NCBI RefSeq assembly: GCF_003555545.1
Contig: NZ_CP032157.1
Location: 6,390,546-6,454,545, forward strand
DNA length: 64,000 nt
From: Paraflavitalea soli
GTDB taxonomy: Bacteria; Bacteroidota; Bacteroidia; Chitinophagales; Chitinophagaceae
Direction: 5' to 3'
Shown: piece after piece, positions 1 to 7,819 of the stretch
How positions within the stretch are numbered: position 1 is the stretch's first letter
Layout: each line of letters opens with the position of its first letter
Translations under genes and position numbers: made by a program
The notes under the pieces: generated by a model
The model's input: the letters and a program-made list of their open reading frames with translations, nothing else
Database searches by the model: none
What the model was told of the DNA's origin: nothing

Positions 1-3000
1 TATTATTTGTTGCGTAGTAAAGACACCTGCACACAAGCCATCATTGATTATTCTATTACCGACACAAGGCTGCGCAACGATGGCTACCTCGGCAGTTCGC
101 CCGCCAAAGATGTGTTGGACCCCGTATGGCTTTCCCCGAAACAAATATCCTATATCGGTGCAGATCCCGTAGGAGTGTCCAATACCTGTGCCTGCACAGG
201 AGGAAGCAGCACCGTAGTTTGTGACTCTTTGCAAGCCATCCTTAATGATTATAACACCTATGGGGGTATTCCCCACCTCGATGCCAGCGGCGCCGATACC
301 ACCAACTGGAAGATTAATTTTGGAGGTACTACCTATTATAAAGTAGGTGTGCCGTTGGGTGAGGTCGTTAAGAATGGGGTACTGAAGCTGCCGAACTATT
401 ATACAGATACATTGCCCGATGCGGCCCCTTACAAGTATGTAGATTATGATAGAGTAAAGGATACACTTTGCCTTGATTCGGCAGGATTTACATTTGAAAC
501 GCGGTTAAAATTACCCGATAGCCTGGTCATCCCTAATGGTTATAATGATTCCTGGTGGATCAGTTTATATTCCGACCCTGCTAAATCGGGCAGCATATTG
601 GTCTCACTCAAACTTACAGCTGGCAATGGATCGGCTATTTGTACCCACCAGGGCGATCCCAAAGCAGTTTGCACCCCATTGTATGTGCCCCACCTCCCGC
701 TGGATAATTGGCGAACAGTAAGATTACAGTTCCGCAAGCGGCAGTTCAGTTACTATATAGATACCGCGCTCCAGGGTACTGCTACACTGGATGCGCCCAT
801 GACAAAACTCTATTGGTGGACACTTTTGCAATACGCGCAGAAAGGAGAAGTTGATTATATCAGGATCTATGATACTACCGGAAGGTATTTGTACAAAGAG
901 GAATTTGATGATCCGCATAATTTAGCACGGCCTATACCTGCTGCAGATTGTAATGGTTGTCAACCCGGCTTTGTAAAATATTTCAACCAGCGTACCAGTA
1001 ATAATTACAGCTATAATCAAATTCAGGCTATCTACAATAGTACCTGTGGCACGCTGCTGGGTGATTGCCCTGAATATGAACCTGTAAACACCCTGTGCGG
1101 CCGCACAGAGCCGGTATTTCCGCCAGCAGCCTTGGTCCAGCATTCTCCTTGTGATGACTCTACCTTGTTTGCGGTATCCAAAGGAACCCTGTTGTATGAG
1201 GCGTACCGCGATTCATTGATCAACAGCTTCGACAACCGTTACCTGGCCAAATGCCTCAATGCCCGGTATACCGAAAGCTTTACCGTAGATCAGCCCATCA
1301 GTGAATATCACTATACCCTGTATTATTATGACCAGGCAGGCAACCTGGTGAAGACCATTTCTCCGCAGGGTGTCGATGTAAGCAAATTTGCCTGGGCAGC
1401 CAGTTATAGTGACTCTGTAAAGACCGCCCGTCGAAACCGGCAGGTGCTGAAGCCAGCCCATGGTTTGCTCACCCAATACAAGTACAATTCCCTCAACCAG
1501 GTCGTGACCCAGACATCTCCGGATGGGGGTCTTACCAATTTCTGGTACGACAGGCTGGGCAGACTGGCAATATCGCAGAATGCCAAACAAAGATCGGCAG
1601 GCAGCAGCAATGACCAGGACAGGCTGTACAGCTATACCAAATACGATCCCCTTGGCCGTATTACTGAAGTGGGTCAGATGAAAAATACCAGCGCCAACGG
1701 CACCATGGCCAATGCTGTGAGTCGTAACCCTGCCATGCTGGATACCTGGTTGTTAAACCTCAATAACCGGCGGGAGCAGATCACCCAAACCATCTATGAC
1801 CTGCCTTATAGCGGTTTTATTGGGGCACCTGATCCCAGTACCGTAATAGCCCAAAGGAATATCCGTAACCGGGTGAGCTATATTACCTATACAGAAAATA
1901 GCAATCCTTCTGCCCATAACCAGGCCACTTTTTATACCTATGATATACTGGGTAATGTGGATACCCTCTTGCAGGATTATGGTTGCGGTACTTGTGGCAC
2001 ACTCGCTACCTACAACATGATGAACCGCAACGGCAATCCCCGTAAGAAGTTCGCGTACCAGTATGACCTGATCAGCGGCAAGGTGAATATGATGCTGTAC
2101 CAGAATGGTTGGAATGATATGTGGCTGCACCGCTATTCCTATGATGCGGAGAATAGGCTTATTTTGGTGGAAACCAGTAATGATAGTCTCGTATGGGAAA
2201 AAGATGCCCGCTACGAATATTACCGCCACGGACCTTTGGCCCGTACAGTGATCGGTGATCAATTGGTACAAGGTATAGACTATGCCTATACACTTCAAGG
2301 TTGGCTGAAAGGGATGAACAGCACCGGTTCTACAGCTACCCATGATATGGGTGGTGACGGGCGCACGGGAAGCATCAACCAGTATGTTGCCCGCGATGCC
2401 CTGGGCTTTAACCTCAACTATTTTGGAGGTGAATATGCACCTATCAATAGTACAGTAACACCGTTTCCTAAGTATTATGGCCTCACCACCGGTGGATTGC
2501 CCGACAGTATGTACCGGCCCTTGTACAACGGCAATATCAGTAGTATGGCTACTTATATCCGCAGGTTTGAAGGAGCGGAGCCTGCGCAGCTGAATGTGTA
2601 CAAGTACGATCAGCTCAACCGGTTAACACGGCAGGATGTGTATAAAAGTTTTAACCCCACTTCCAACAGTTATGCAGGATTGGCTACTTCCAATATGTTC
2701 CGTGAGCGCGTAACTTATGATGCCAATGGCAATATCACTACCTACCGCCGCAATGCGGGCGGGGAGTTTGATAACCTCATGGATGACCTGACCTATCAGT
2801 ATTATCCGGCCGGCAACCAGTTAAAGCGGATTGACGATAAAGTAGATGCCAACAGGTATGGGTCCAATAGCTGGGAAATAATCACAGATATAGATGGACA
2901 TGTAGACAGCAGTAACTATGTGTATGACGAAATAGGGAACCTGATCCAGGACAAACAGGAAAAAATTACCAACATCAAATGGACCGTATACGGTAAGATC

Positions 3001-4542
3001 GCGGAAATAACACGTAATGCCATTGCTGCCGATAAGGTGAATACTACGCGCATAGCATATTCCTATGATGCACAGGGCAATCGCATCAGTAAAGTGGTAG
3101 AAAAGGCCGGCAGTACTGTTAAAGACTTTACCTGGTATGTGCGTGATGCCCAGGGTAATCTGGTGGCAACCTATAAGGCCAGTGGCAGTGTGGATACGAC
3201 AACCTTACAAAACCTGAACCTAACCCTGTTTGAACAAAATATCTATGGCAGCAGCCGGCTAGGTACGTATGCCTTTGGTGGTGGTGTGGATGGCGGCCCT
3301 GTAAGCCGTCAGTTCTACAGTGGTGGCTATCTTGAGCGCGGCTGGCGGCAATATGAACTGTCGAACCACCTGGGCAACGTGCTCACCACCATCTCCGATA
3401 AAAAGTTTGGTGTATCTTCAGGGGGTATAGGGACTGCGATAGACTATTACGAGCCCGATATGGTGAGTGCCAATGACTATTATCCTTTTGGGATGGTTAG
3501 CCGGGTTGGTACCAGCAGTACCGGGGTCAATTACCGGTTTGGCTTCAATGGAAAGGAAGCAGATAATGAGGTGAAGGGTTGGCAGAATCAGTTGGACTAC
3601 GGGATGCGGATTTATGATCCAAGGGTGGGGAGGTTTTTGAGCACAGATCCTATGTCAAGAAGCTATTCCGGAGAAAGCAATTATAGTTATGCTGGTAATT
3701 CTCCTATTATGCTTACAGATTTTGATGGTTACTTTAAAATCTCTCCTTATTTTGCAAAAAAATATCCAAGTTTAACAAGAGTGTTGCAGTATTATTTACC
3801 GCTTCTTAAAGATAACCCTCAAGTCAAAGCTGCTTGGGTTAAAACGATTGGATTTAGTAGTAATGCGGAAGGAGAAAAAGCATTTGATGAAATGGTTACG
3901 TTTGGAAGTGGGCCTTGGATTACCCCGACAAGACCTTCCAAAGAAATTAAATCAAATATGCTCTCACGATTTGCTGAACCTGCTCCTGAAGGTGAGTGGT
4001 CTGAAGCTCCAGCGGCTTATGCAGATAATTTGGCTATTAGCTATTTTAGCTTAGAAGCGCTTGAGGCTGCGATCAAAAAAGGTGATGATAAGGAAATAGG
4101 AACTAATATGTTTATTGTTAGCACAGTTATAATGCATGAGGCGACGCATTGGGGAAAATGGAAATATAATTGTTGCGAAGCAAATAACTATTACTATGAA
4201 AAAGGTGCAACATTTGAAGAAAATGCATTTGGACAGAGATTTTCTTATAGGCATCCCAATATTGCTGATATGGAATTAAATGCATTAGATAAGGCTTTGA
4301 TGAATAAATATAGCAGTAGTGAGCGTGGTAGATATGGTAGCCCTTCTTTCGGTTTAACGATTAATAGCTTTAATAAAAATAGCTTTTATTGGAGGTTTGC
4401 TAAAACAGCTCCATTGAGTTCTGGTCAATTAGGAGATCCTGTGGTTATAGAGAATCGTGATGAAAAGAAAGTGCTCCCGAAGCCGTATCAGCAGAAAGAA
4501 AAAGCTCAGTCAAGTAACGATAAAACCACTTATAATCATTAA
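1..4542 (+). CDS. RHS/YD-repeat polymorphic toxin, 5' end outside window
   Basis: The frame is open from base 1, so the N-terminus lies outside the window; about 1,513 residues are visible. In order: a concanavalin/LamG-like segment (about residues 150-300), many tyrosine/aspartate-rich YD repeats (about 430-1150, for example YDQAGNLVKTI), and the RHS-associated core ending DYYPFGM...GMRIYDPRVGRFLSTDP near residue 1210. The last 300 residues have a different, AT-rich composition and form the toxin tip. This tip holds HEATHWGKW near residue 1377, a match to the HExxH zinc-metallopeptidase motif. In this family the YD repeats form a shell around a variable C-terminal toxin released by autoproteolysis at the core. 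Peptidase activity of the tip is inference from one motif. A 128-residue lipoprotein gene follows after 2 bp and is the likely immunity partner. Confidence 0.9.
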   Translation, partial: YYLLRSKDTCTQAIIDYSITDTRLRNDGYLGSSPAKDVLDPVWLSPKQISYIGADPVGVSNTCACTGGSSTVVCDSLQAILNDYNTYGGIPHLDASGADTTNWKINFGGTTYYKVGVPLGEVVKNGVLKLPNYYTDTLPDAAPYKYVDYDRVKDTLCLDSAGFTFETRLKLPDSLVIPNGYNDSWWISLYSDPAKSGSILVSLKLTAGNGSAICTHQGDPKAVCTPLYVPHLPLDNWRTVRLQFRKRQFSYYIDTALQGTATLDAPMTKLYWWTLLQYAQKGEVDYIRIYDTTGRYLYKEEFDDPHNLARPIPAADCNGCQPGFVKYFNQRTSNNYSYNQIQAIYNSTCGTLLGDCPEYEPVNTLCGRTEPVFPPAALVQHSPCDDSTLFAVSKGTLLYEAYRDSLINSFDNRYLAKCLNARYTESFTVDQPISEYHYTLYYYDQAGNLVKTISPQGVDVSKFAWAASYSDSVKTARRNRQVLKPAHGLLTQYKYNSLNQVVTQTSPDGGLTNFWYDRLGRLAISQNAKQRSAGSSNDQDRLYSYTKYDPLGRITEVGQMKNTSANGTMANAVSRNPAMLDTWLLNLNNRREQITQTIYDLPYSGFIGAPDPSTVIAQRNIRNRVSYITYTENSNPSAHNQATFYTYDILGNVDTLLQDYGCGTCGTLATYNMMNRNGNPRKKFAYQYDLISGKVNMMLYQNGWNDMWLHRYSYDAENRLILVETSNDSLVWEKDARYEYYRHGPLARTVIGDQLVQGIDYAYTLQGWLKGMNSTGSTATHDMGGDGRTGSINQYVARDALGFNLNYFGGEYAPINSTVTPFPKYYGLTTGGLPDSMYRPLYNGNISSMATYIRRFEGAEPAQLNVYKYDQLNRLTRQDVYKSFNPTSNSYAGLATSNMFRERVTYDANGNITTYRRNAGGEFDNLMDDLTYQYYPAGNQLKRIDDKVDANRYGSNSWEIITDIDGHVDSSNYVYDEIGNLIQDKQEKITNIKWTVYGKIAEITRNAIAADKVNTTRIAYSYDAQGNRISKVVEKAGSTVKDFTWYVRDAQGNLVATYKASGSVDTTTLQNLNLTLFEQNIYGSSRLGTYAFGGGVDGGPVSRQFYSGGYLERGWRQYELSNHLGNVLTTISDKKFGVSSGGIGTAIDYYEPDMVSANDYYPFGMVSRVGTSSTGVNYRFGFNGKEADNEVKGWQNQLDYGMRIYDPRVGRFLSTDPMSRSYSGESNYSYAGNSPIMLTDFDGYFKISPYFAKKYPSLTRVLQYYLPLLKDNPQVKAAWVKTIGFSSNAEGEKAFDEMVTFGSGPWITPTRPSKEIKSNMLSRFAEPAPEGEWSEAPAAYADNLAISYFSLEALEAAIKKGDDKEIGTNMFIVSTVIMHEATHWGKWKYNCCEANNYYYEKGATFEENAFGQRFSYRHPNIADMELNALDKALMNKYSSSERGRYGSPSFGLTINSFNKNSFYWRFAKTAPLSSGQLGDPVVIENRDEKKVLPKPYQQKEKAQSSNDKTTYNH

Positions 4543-4544
4543 TA

Positions 4545-4931
4545 ATGGCGACTAAAATTTTTATTTTCCTTAGTGCTATATTCTTAATATCATGCAGAAG
4601 CAGTGAATTTGATGCAGAGGAGGTTGCTAAAAGCTATTGTGATTGTCTAAAAAGTAATAGTACAAGTAAGGATTTTCTTGCTGCAAAAACAATTTGTGAT
4701 GGATCGTTACTGCAGTCAAATCGTTATTTTAGAATTAATTATATTGAATCAACTTATGGAAGATATATGGTCTTCTTGCCGAAAGGCCTTAGAGATAGTT
4801 CAGCGGGTTTTAATTTAAGGTTTTACAATTATATCGAAGCAAATTGCTGCAAATTGGCATTCGAGAATTGCAACAAAGAGGATTCTCTGATAAAACAGAG
4901 GCAAGCTGTTGATTCTTTTCTTAAGAAATAA
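4545..4931 (+). CDS. Probable immunity lipoprotein of the RHS metallopeptidase-like toxin
   Basis: This 128-residue protein starts 2 bp after the RHS stop, the usual place for an immunity gene. It begins with a hydrophobic stretch ending in a lipobox (LISC, Cys at about residue 17), so it should be a lipoprotein facing the periplasm. The mature part has several cysteines (YCDC, ICDG, NCC, ENC) that could form disulfides. I do not recognise the family. The gene is AT-rich like the toxin tip, which suggests the two arrived as one cassette. The lipoprotein signal suggests that the toxin is neutralised in the periplasm rather than the cytoplasm. The immunity role is inferred from position and size only. 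Confidence 0.6.
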   Translation: MATKIFIFLSAIFLISCRSSEFDAEEVAKSYCDCLKSNSTSKDFLAAKTICDGSLLQSNRYFRINYIESTYGRYMVFLPKGLRDSSAGFNLRFYNYIEANCCKLAFENCNKEDSLIKQRQAVDSFLKK

Positions 4932-4993
4932 TACACATTGGAAGGATAAGGTGGTAGTGTACCGATTGGTGCTTGCAGGAAAATAAAATATGT

Positions 4994-5022
4994 AAAGGAG
5001 TTGATTTACAGTCAACTCCTTT
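4994..5022 (+). terminator. Hairpin terminator after the first toxin-immunity pair
   Basis: Perfect 11-bp inverted repeat AAAGGAGTTGA / TCAACTCCTTT with a 7-base loop, 62 bp after the immunity stop. The 3' arm ends in TTT but the T-run is short, so termination strength is uncertain. Confidence 0.6.
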
Positions 5023-5138
5023 GCTGTTGAGGGGTGAAAAAGCTGTGGATAGAAAGGTCTCCAATATGCTGATCGGCCGGAAAATGGCTACTATATTGAG
5101 TTGTAAAATCTATCGTGTACCGATTGGAGCCTGGAAAT

Positions 5139-5510
5139 ATGGAATGTAACTATTGCAAAGGAAGTTGTGTCAGGAAAGGTTTTTATAATGGCGTGCAGCG
5201 GTATAAATGCAGGCATTGTTTCCGGGACCAGCGGGAGATTTACAGGAATAAAAAATACACCAGTCTGACGGATGATCAGGTTGCCCTATTGAATAAAGAG
5301 GGAGTAAGTATTCGTTCAATCGGTCGGGTATTAACAATTCCCAAGTCTTCAGTTCAAAGGCGGATGGAAAGGAGTGCTGGACAGGTGAAAGTGCCTGTTT
5401 ATGAGGAAACCAAACAGGTATATGAAGTAGATGAGCTATATACTTATGTAGGCAGAAAAGCAATCCTTGTTATATCATGTATGCCATCAACAGAAAGACC
5501 AAACAGGTGA
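5139..5510 (+). CDS. IS1-family transposase, N-terminal part (InsA-like)
   Basis: The protein opens with a zinc-ribbon of two CxxC pairs (CNYC near residue 2 and CRHC near residue 24), followed by a helix-turn-helix region (VSIRSIGRVLTIPKSSVQRR). This is the DNA-binding half of IS1-type transposases. The ATG at 5139 is preferred over an upstream GTG because it starts just before the first CxxC. The frame runs into YEVDELYTYVGRKA and then loses family resemblance; the catalytic half continues in the -1 frame. The ORF ends out of register at 5510. Confidence 0.75.
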   Translation: MECNYCKGSCVRKGFYNGVQRYKCRHCFRDQREIYRNKKYTSLTDDQVALLNKEGVSIRSIGRVLTIPKSSVQRRMERSAGQVKVPVYEETKQVYEVDELYTYVGRKAILVISCMPSTERPNR

Positions 5511-5791
5511 TAGATTTTATTTGCGGGTCCGGGAGTAAGGGGAATATAAACAAGATCATAAAAACATTACTAAAGCTGTCGCCCCAAGGAATATATACCG
5601 ATAAGCTGAATATCTTTACCGCAGTGATACCGGAAAACCTACACCGGACCTTCCAATACAAAACGAATAATATAGAGCGCAGGAATCATACACTGCGTAC
5701 CCATTTGAAAAGATTATCCCGCAAGACAATCTGTTACAGCAAGAGTCAGGCCATGCTGGAAGCCTGCTTCAAATTATATGCATGGCAATAA
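5477..5791 (+). CDS. IS1-family transposase, C-terminal catalytic part (InsB-like)
   Basis: This frame carries the IS1 catalytic half: YAINRKTKQVIDFICG, GIYTDKLNIF, then NNIERRNHTLRTHLKRLSRKT, typical of the DDE-type core of IS1 transposases. It joins the upstream half by a -1 shift at the AAAA run at 5456-5459, which would give the continuous sequence VGRKSNPCYIMYAINRKT. The shift could be programmed, as in IS1 itself, or a decay mutation; the A-run is shorter than the classical IS1 slip site. No convincing terminal inverted repeats or target duplication were found, so the element may be inactive. Confidence 0.7.
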   Translation: MYAINRKTKQVIDFICGSGSKGNINKIIKTLLKLSPQGIYTDKLNIFTAVIPENLHRTFQYKTNNIERRNHTLRTHLKRLSRKTICYSKSQAMLEACFKLYAWQ

Positions 5792-5899
5792 GGTAACTGG
5801 TAGTTCTTTGAAGTATGGAAGCTGAATAGCGGTAAAGCTGGTGCAGTGAGTGAAACAACGGGGGCTGAATAGTGATACTGCAGATAGCTATTCAATAGG

Positions 5900-6213
5900 T
5901 TTTACCGAAGTAGGACAGCTAATAACACCAGCGCCAACAGTGCCATGGCCAATGCCGTGAGCCGTAACCCTGTCATGCTGGATAGTTGGTTGTTAAACCT
6001 CAATAACCGGCGGGAGCAGATCACTCAAACCATATATGACCTGCCTTATAGCGGTTTTATTGGAGCACCTGATCCCAGTACTGTAATAGCCCAAAGGAAT
6101 ATACGCAACCGGGTGAGCTATGTGACTTATACAGAAAACAGCAATCCTTCTGCCCATAACCAAGCCACTTTTTATACCTATGATATTCTGGGCAATGTGG
6201 ATGCCCTCTTGCG
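5900..6213 (+). pseudogene. Remnant of an RHS core (internal segment duplicate)
   Basis: This stretch is a near copy of bases about 1660-1973 of the RHS gene (NAVSRNP.MLD.WLLNLNNRREQITQTIYDLPYSGF and onward). It has no proper beginning. At 6213 it jumps directly to sequence matching base 3466 of the large gene, so about 1.5 kb of core is missing, and the jump changes the reading frame. It is a deleted, frameshifted remnant of a second rhs gene or of a recombination donor. Confidence 0.85.
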
Positions 6214-6240
6214 AGTGCCAATGACTATTATCCTTTTGGG

Positions 6241-6810
6241 ATGGTTAGTAGGGTAGGTACCAGTAGCACCGGGGTCAATTACCGTTTTGGCTTCAATGGA
6301 AAGGAAGCAGATAATGAAGTGAAGGGATGGCAGAACCAGCAGGATTATGGTATGCGGATTTATGATCCGAGGGTGGGGAGGTTTTTGAGTGTGGATCCGT
6401 TGACGAAGCAATATCCTTGGTATACACCGTGTCAGTTTGCAGATAATATGTCCATCCTTCACAACGTTAGAACCATTGCATCCAGTGGTGTTAACAATGG
6501 ATTAAATGGAGTTCACAAGCTCAGTAATATAATGGAAGCGGGAATGGCATTTGTTGGAAAAAACGCCAAAAAGATATATGCTGAAGGTGGAAGATTTATT
6601 GGCTGGGAAAGTTCTGATGGATTAAAGCTATATAGACCTCCTGCTTATAAAACCGGAGGAGTTGCAGAGGGATCTGTACAAGCCAACTTCTTGCAACGAA
6701 CCTCGTCAGAATACTCTTGGACATCAAAATCTTCAGAGGCAAAAGCACACATATCTAATACTCATGTCAACAGCGATGCAAAGTTTAATTACAATGCGGA
6801 AAGGCAATAA
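6241..6810 (+). CDS. Orphan RHS core end with an alternative C-terminal toxin tip
   Basis: From 6214 the sequence matches the RHS core end (SANDYYPFGMVSRVG...YDPRVGRFLSVDP) and then diverges completely from the first gene's toxin. The tip of about 130 residues includes GRFIGWESSDGLKLYRPP, AEGSVQANFLQR and AKAHISNTHVNSDAKFNYN; I do not recognise its activity. The first in-frame ATG is 6241, inside the core; an in-frame stop lies at 6181. Orphan tips of this sort, kept downstream of an intact rhs gene with their own immunity gene, are known in enterobacterial Rhs and CDI loci as a reservoir for tip exchange. Whether this one is translated alone is unknown. Confidence 0.7.
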   Translation: MVSRVGTSSTGVNYRFGFNGKEADNEVKGWQNQQDYGMRIYDPRVGRFLSVDPLTKQYPWYTPCQFADNMSILHNVRTIASSGVNNGLNGVHKLSNIMEAGMAFVGKNAKKIYAEGGRFIGWESSDGLKLYRPPAYKTGGVAEGSVQANFLQRTSSEYSWTSKSSEAKAHISNTHVNSDAKFNYNAERQ

Positions 6811-6820
6811 ATAACATTAT

Positions 6821-7213
6821 ATGAAAAAATTAAGAGTAGTAGATTTTTTGTTCGAAACCTTTAATATAACTAGCGACGAGTTTTGTTGTTCACTAGCCAT
6901 ATTTTATACCTTCGAAAACACTAATATTGAAGAGTTAGAGATTGATGATTTGACATATTTCAGCATCACTATCGGAACACCTAAGGGAATTGGTTCATAT
7001 TTTGAAAAAATCAGAGACAATAGTATTAATATCATTAGCTATTTTCCTCATATTGCAGTTGTGGACACGTTTGACAAGGAATCCTTAAAGGCAATTATTA
7101 AGGAGAAATTAGAAACCATTGTTGGAAAAAATGAAAACGAAGTAATAAAGAAAGCAATGATATTTTTTGATTGGCAGTATCAGGACGATGAATATGAGTT
7201 AAATAAATTATGA
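6821..7213 (+). CDS. Probable immunity protein of the orphan RHS tip
   Basis: A 130-residue protein beginning 10 bp after the orphan tip, MKKLRVVDFLFETFNI, ending FFDWQYQDDEYELNKL. It has no signal peptide, so it should act in the cytoplasm, in contrast to the lipoprotein immunity candidate at 4545. It is acidic and AT-rich like the tip before it. I do not recognise the family. The role follows from adjacency and size; a hairpin terminator closes the pair. Confidence 0.6.
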   Translation: MKKLRVVDFLFETFNITSDEFCCSLAIFYTFENTNIEELEIDDLTYFSITIGTPKGIGSYFEKIRDNSINIISYFPHIAVVDTFDKESLKAIIKEKLETIVGKNENEVIKKAMIFFDWQYQDDEYELNKL

Positions 7214-7284
7214 CATACTAAGGGACAGCAGTGTACAACTTGGGCAGTATACAACTTGTCACCTGCGTAAATTTTAAATACCTA

Positions 7285-7313
7285 AAGGATTGGCATTGAG
7301 CCAGTCCTTTTTT
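7285..7313 (+). terminator. Rho-independent terminator after the orphan toxin-immunity pair
   Basis: Arms AAGGATTGGC and GCCAGTCCTT (10 bp, one G-T pair), 5-base loop, followed directly by a T-run. Confidence 0.8.
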
Positions 7314-7365
7314 GTTATCATCCATTCAAGGGAAGTAGAGATGTTTCCCTTGTTTATTTAAAACA

Positions 7366-7421
7366 GTCCCCTAACTGGTGCAAGTATGCAGCCGAGCTCT
7401 GTGCGGCAGGGGACTTGTGCC
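7366..7421 (+). other. Interleaved complementary arms, possible pseudoknot RNA
   Basis: GTCCCCT (7366-7372) pairs with AGGGGAC (7408-7414), while GGTGCAAGT (7377-7385) can pair with ACTTGTGCC (7413-7421), 7 of 9 positions. The order arm1-arm2-arm1'-arm2' is that of a pseudoknot or of two alternative hairpins. An inner GCCG/CGGC pairing lies between. No known RNA family was recognised. Confidence 0.3.
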
Positions 7422-7819
7422 TGAATAAAATATCTCGACCGCTGGTAATATCAGCGTTTTTTTGTTAGGTGGACCTCATAATTTTTTCCGTTATGTACTG
7501 GGTAGATCTGTTGATCCGAAATGAATAGGAGATATAATGTAGTATATCTGACAGTACTATATAAACAATAAAAGCATAGAGCTGTATGGTTGTTGTGTTA
7601 TGACAAGCCATACTTACACCTGGTTTCTAAGCCGCCACATAAGCATCAACTTCACCAGTCACTACTCTCAGACCCACTCTATCCGGTAGCAGCTCTCGGC
7701 AACTTCATCACAAAACATCAAAAACCCGCCAGCAAAAATAATGCGGCATGCCGGCCCCTGGCTGCGCACAGCTGCGCCTCCCCCAATCACCCATCCATTG
7801 AAAATACATCTTCACCAAC

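Larger units (their letters stand above)
5115..5791 (+). mobile_element. IS1-like insertion sequence, ends not resolved
   Basis: The pair of transposase frames sits between an intact toxin-immunity pair and a broken RHS copy. A 13-base word GTGTACCGATTGG is present both near 4957 and at 5115, on the left of the transposase, but no matching right end was seen. The boundaries given are therefore only those of the coding region plus the nearest repeat. Confidence 0.5.
7214..7819. other. Gene-poor interval with possible structured RNA
   Basis: No credible protein gene on either strand. It holds the terminator at 7285-7313, a small hairpin near 7328-7351 (AAGGGAA / TTTCCCTT) and the interleaved complementary segment at 7366-7421 described separately. 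The rest looks like unconstrained intergenic DNA. Confidence 0.5.
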
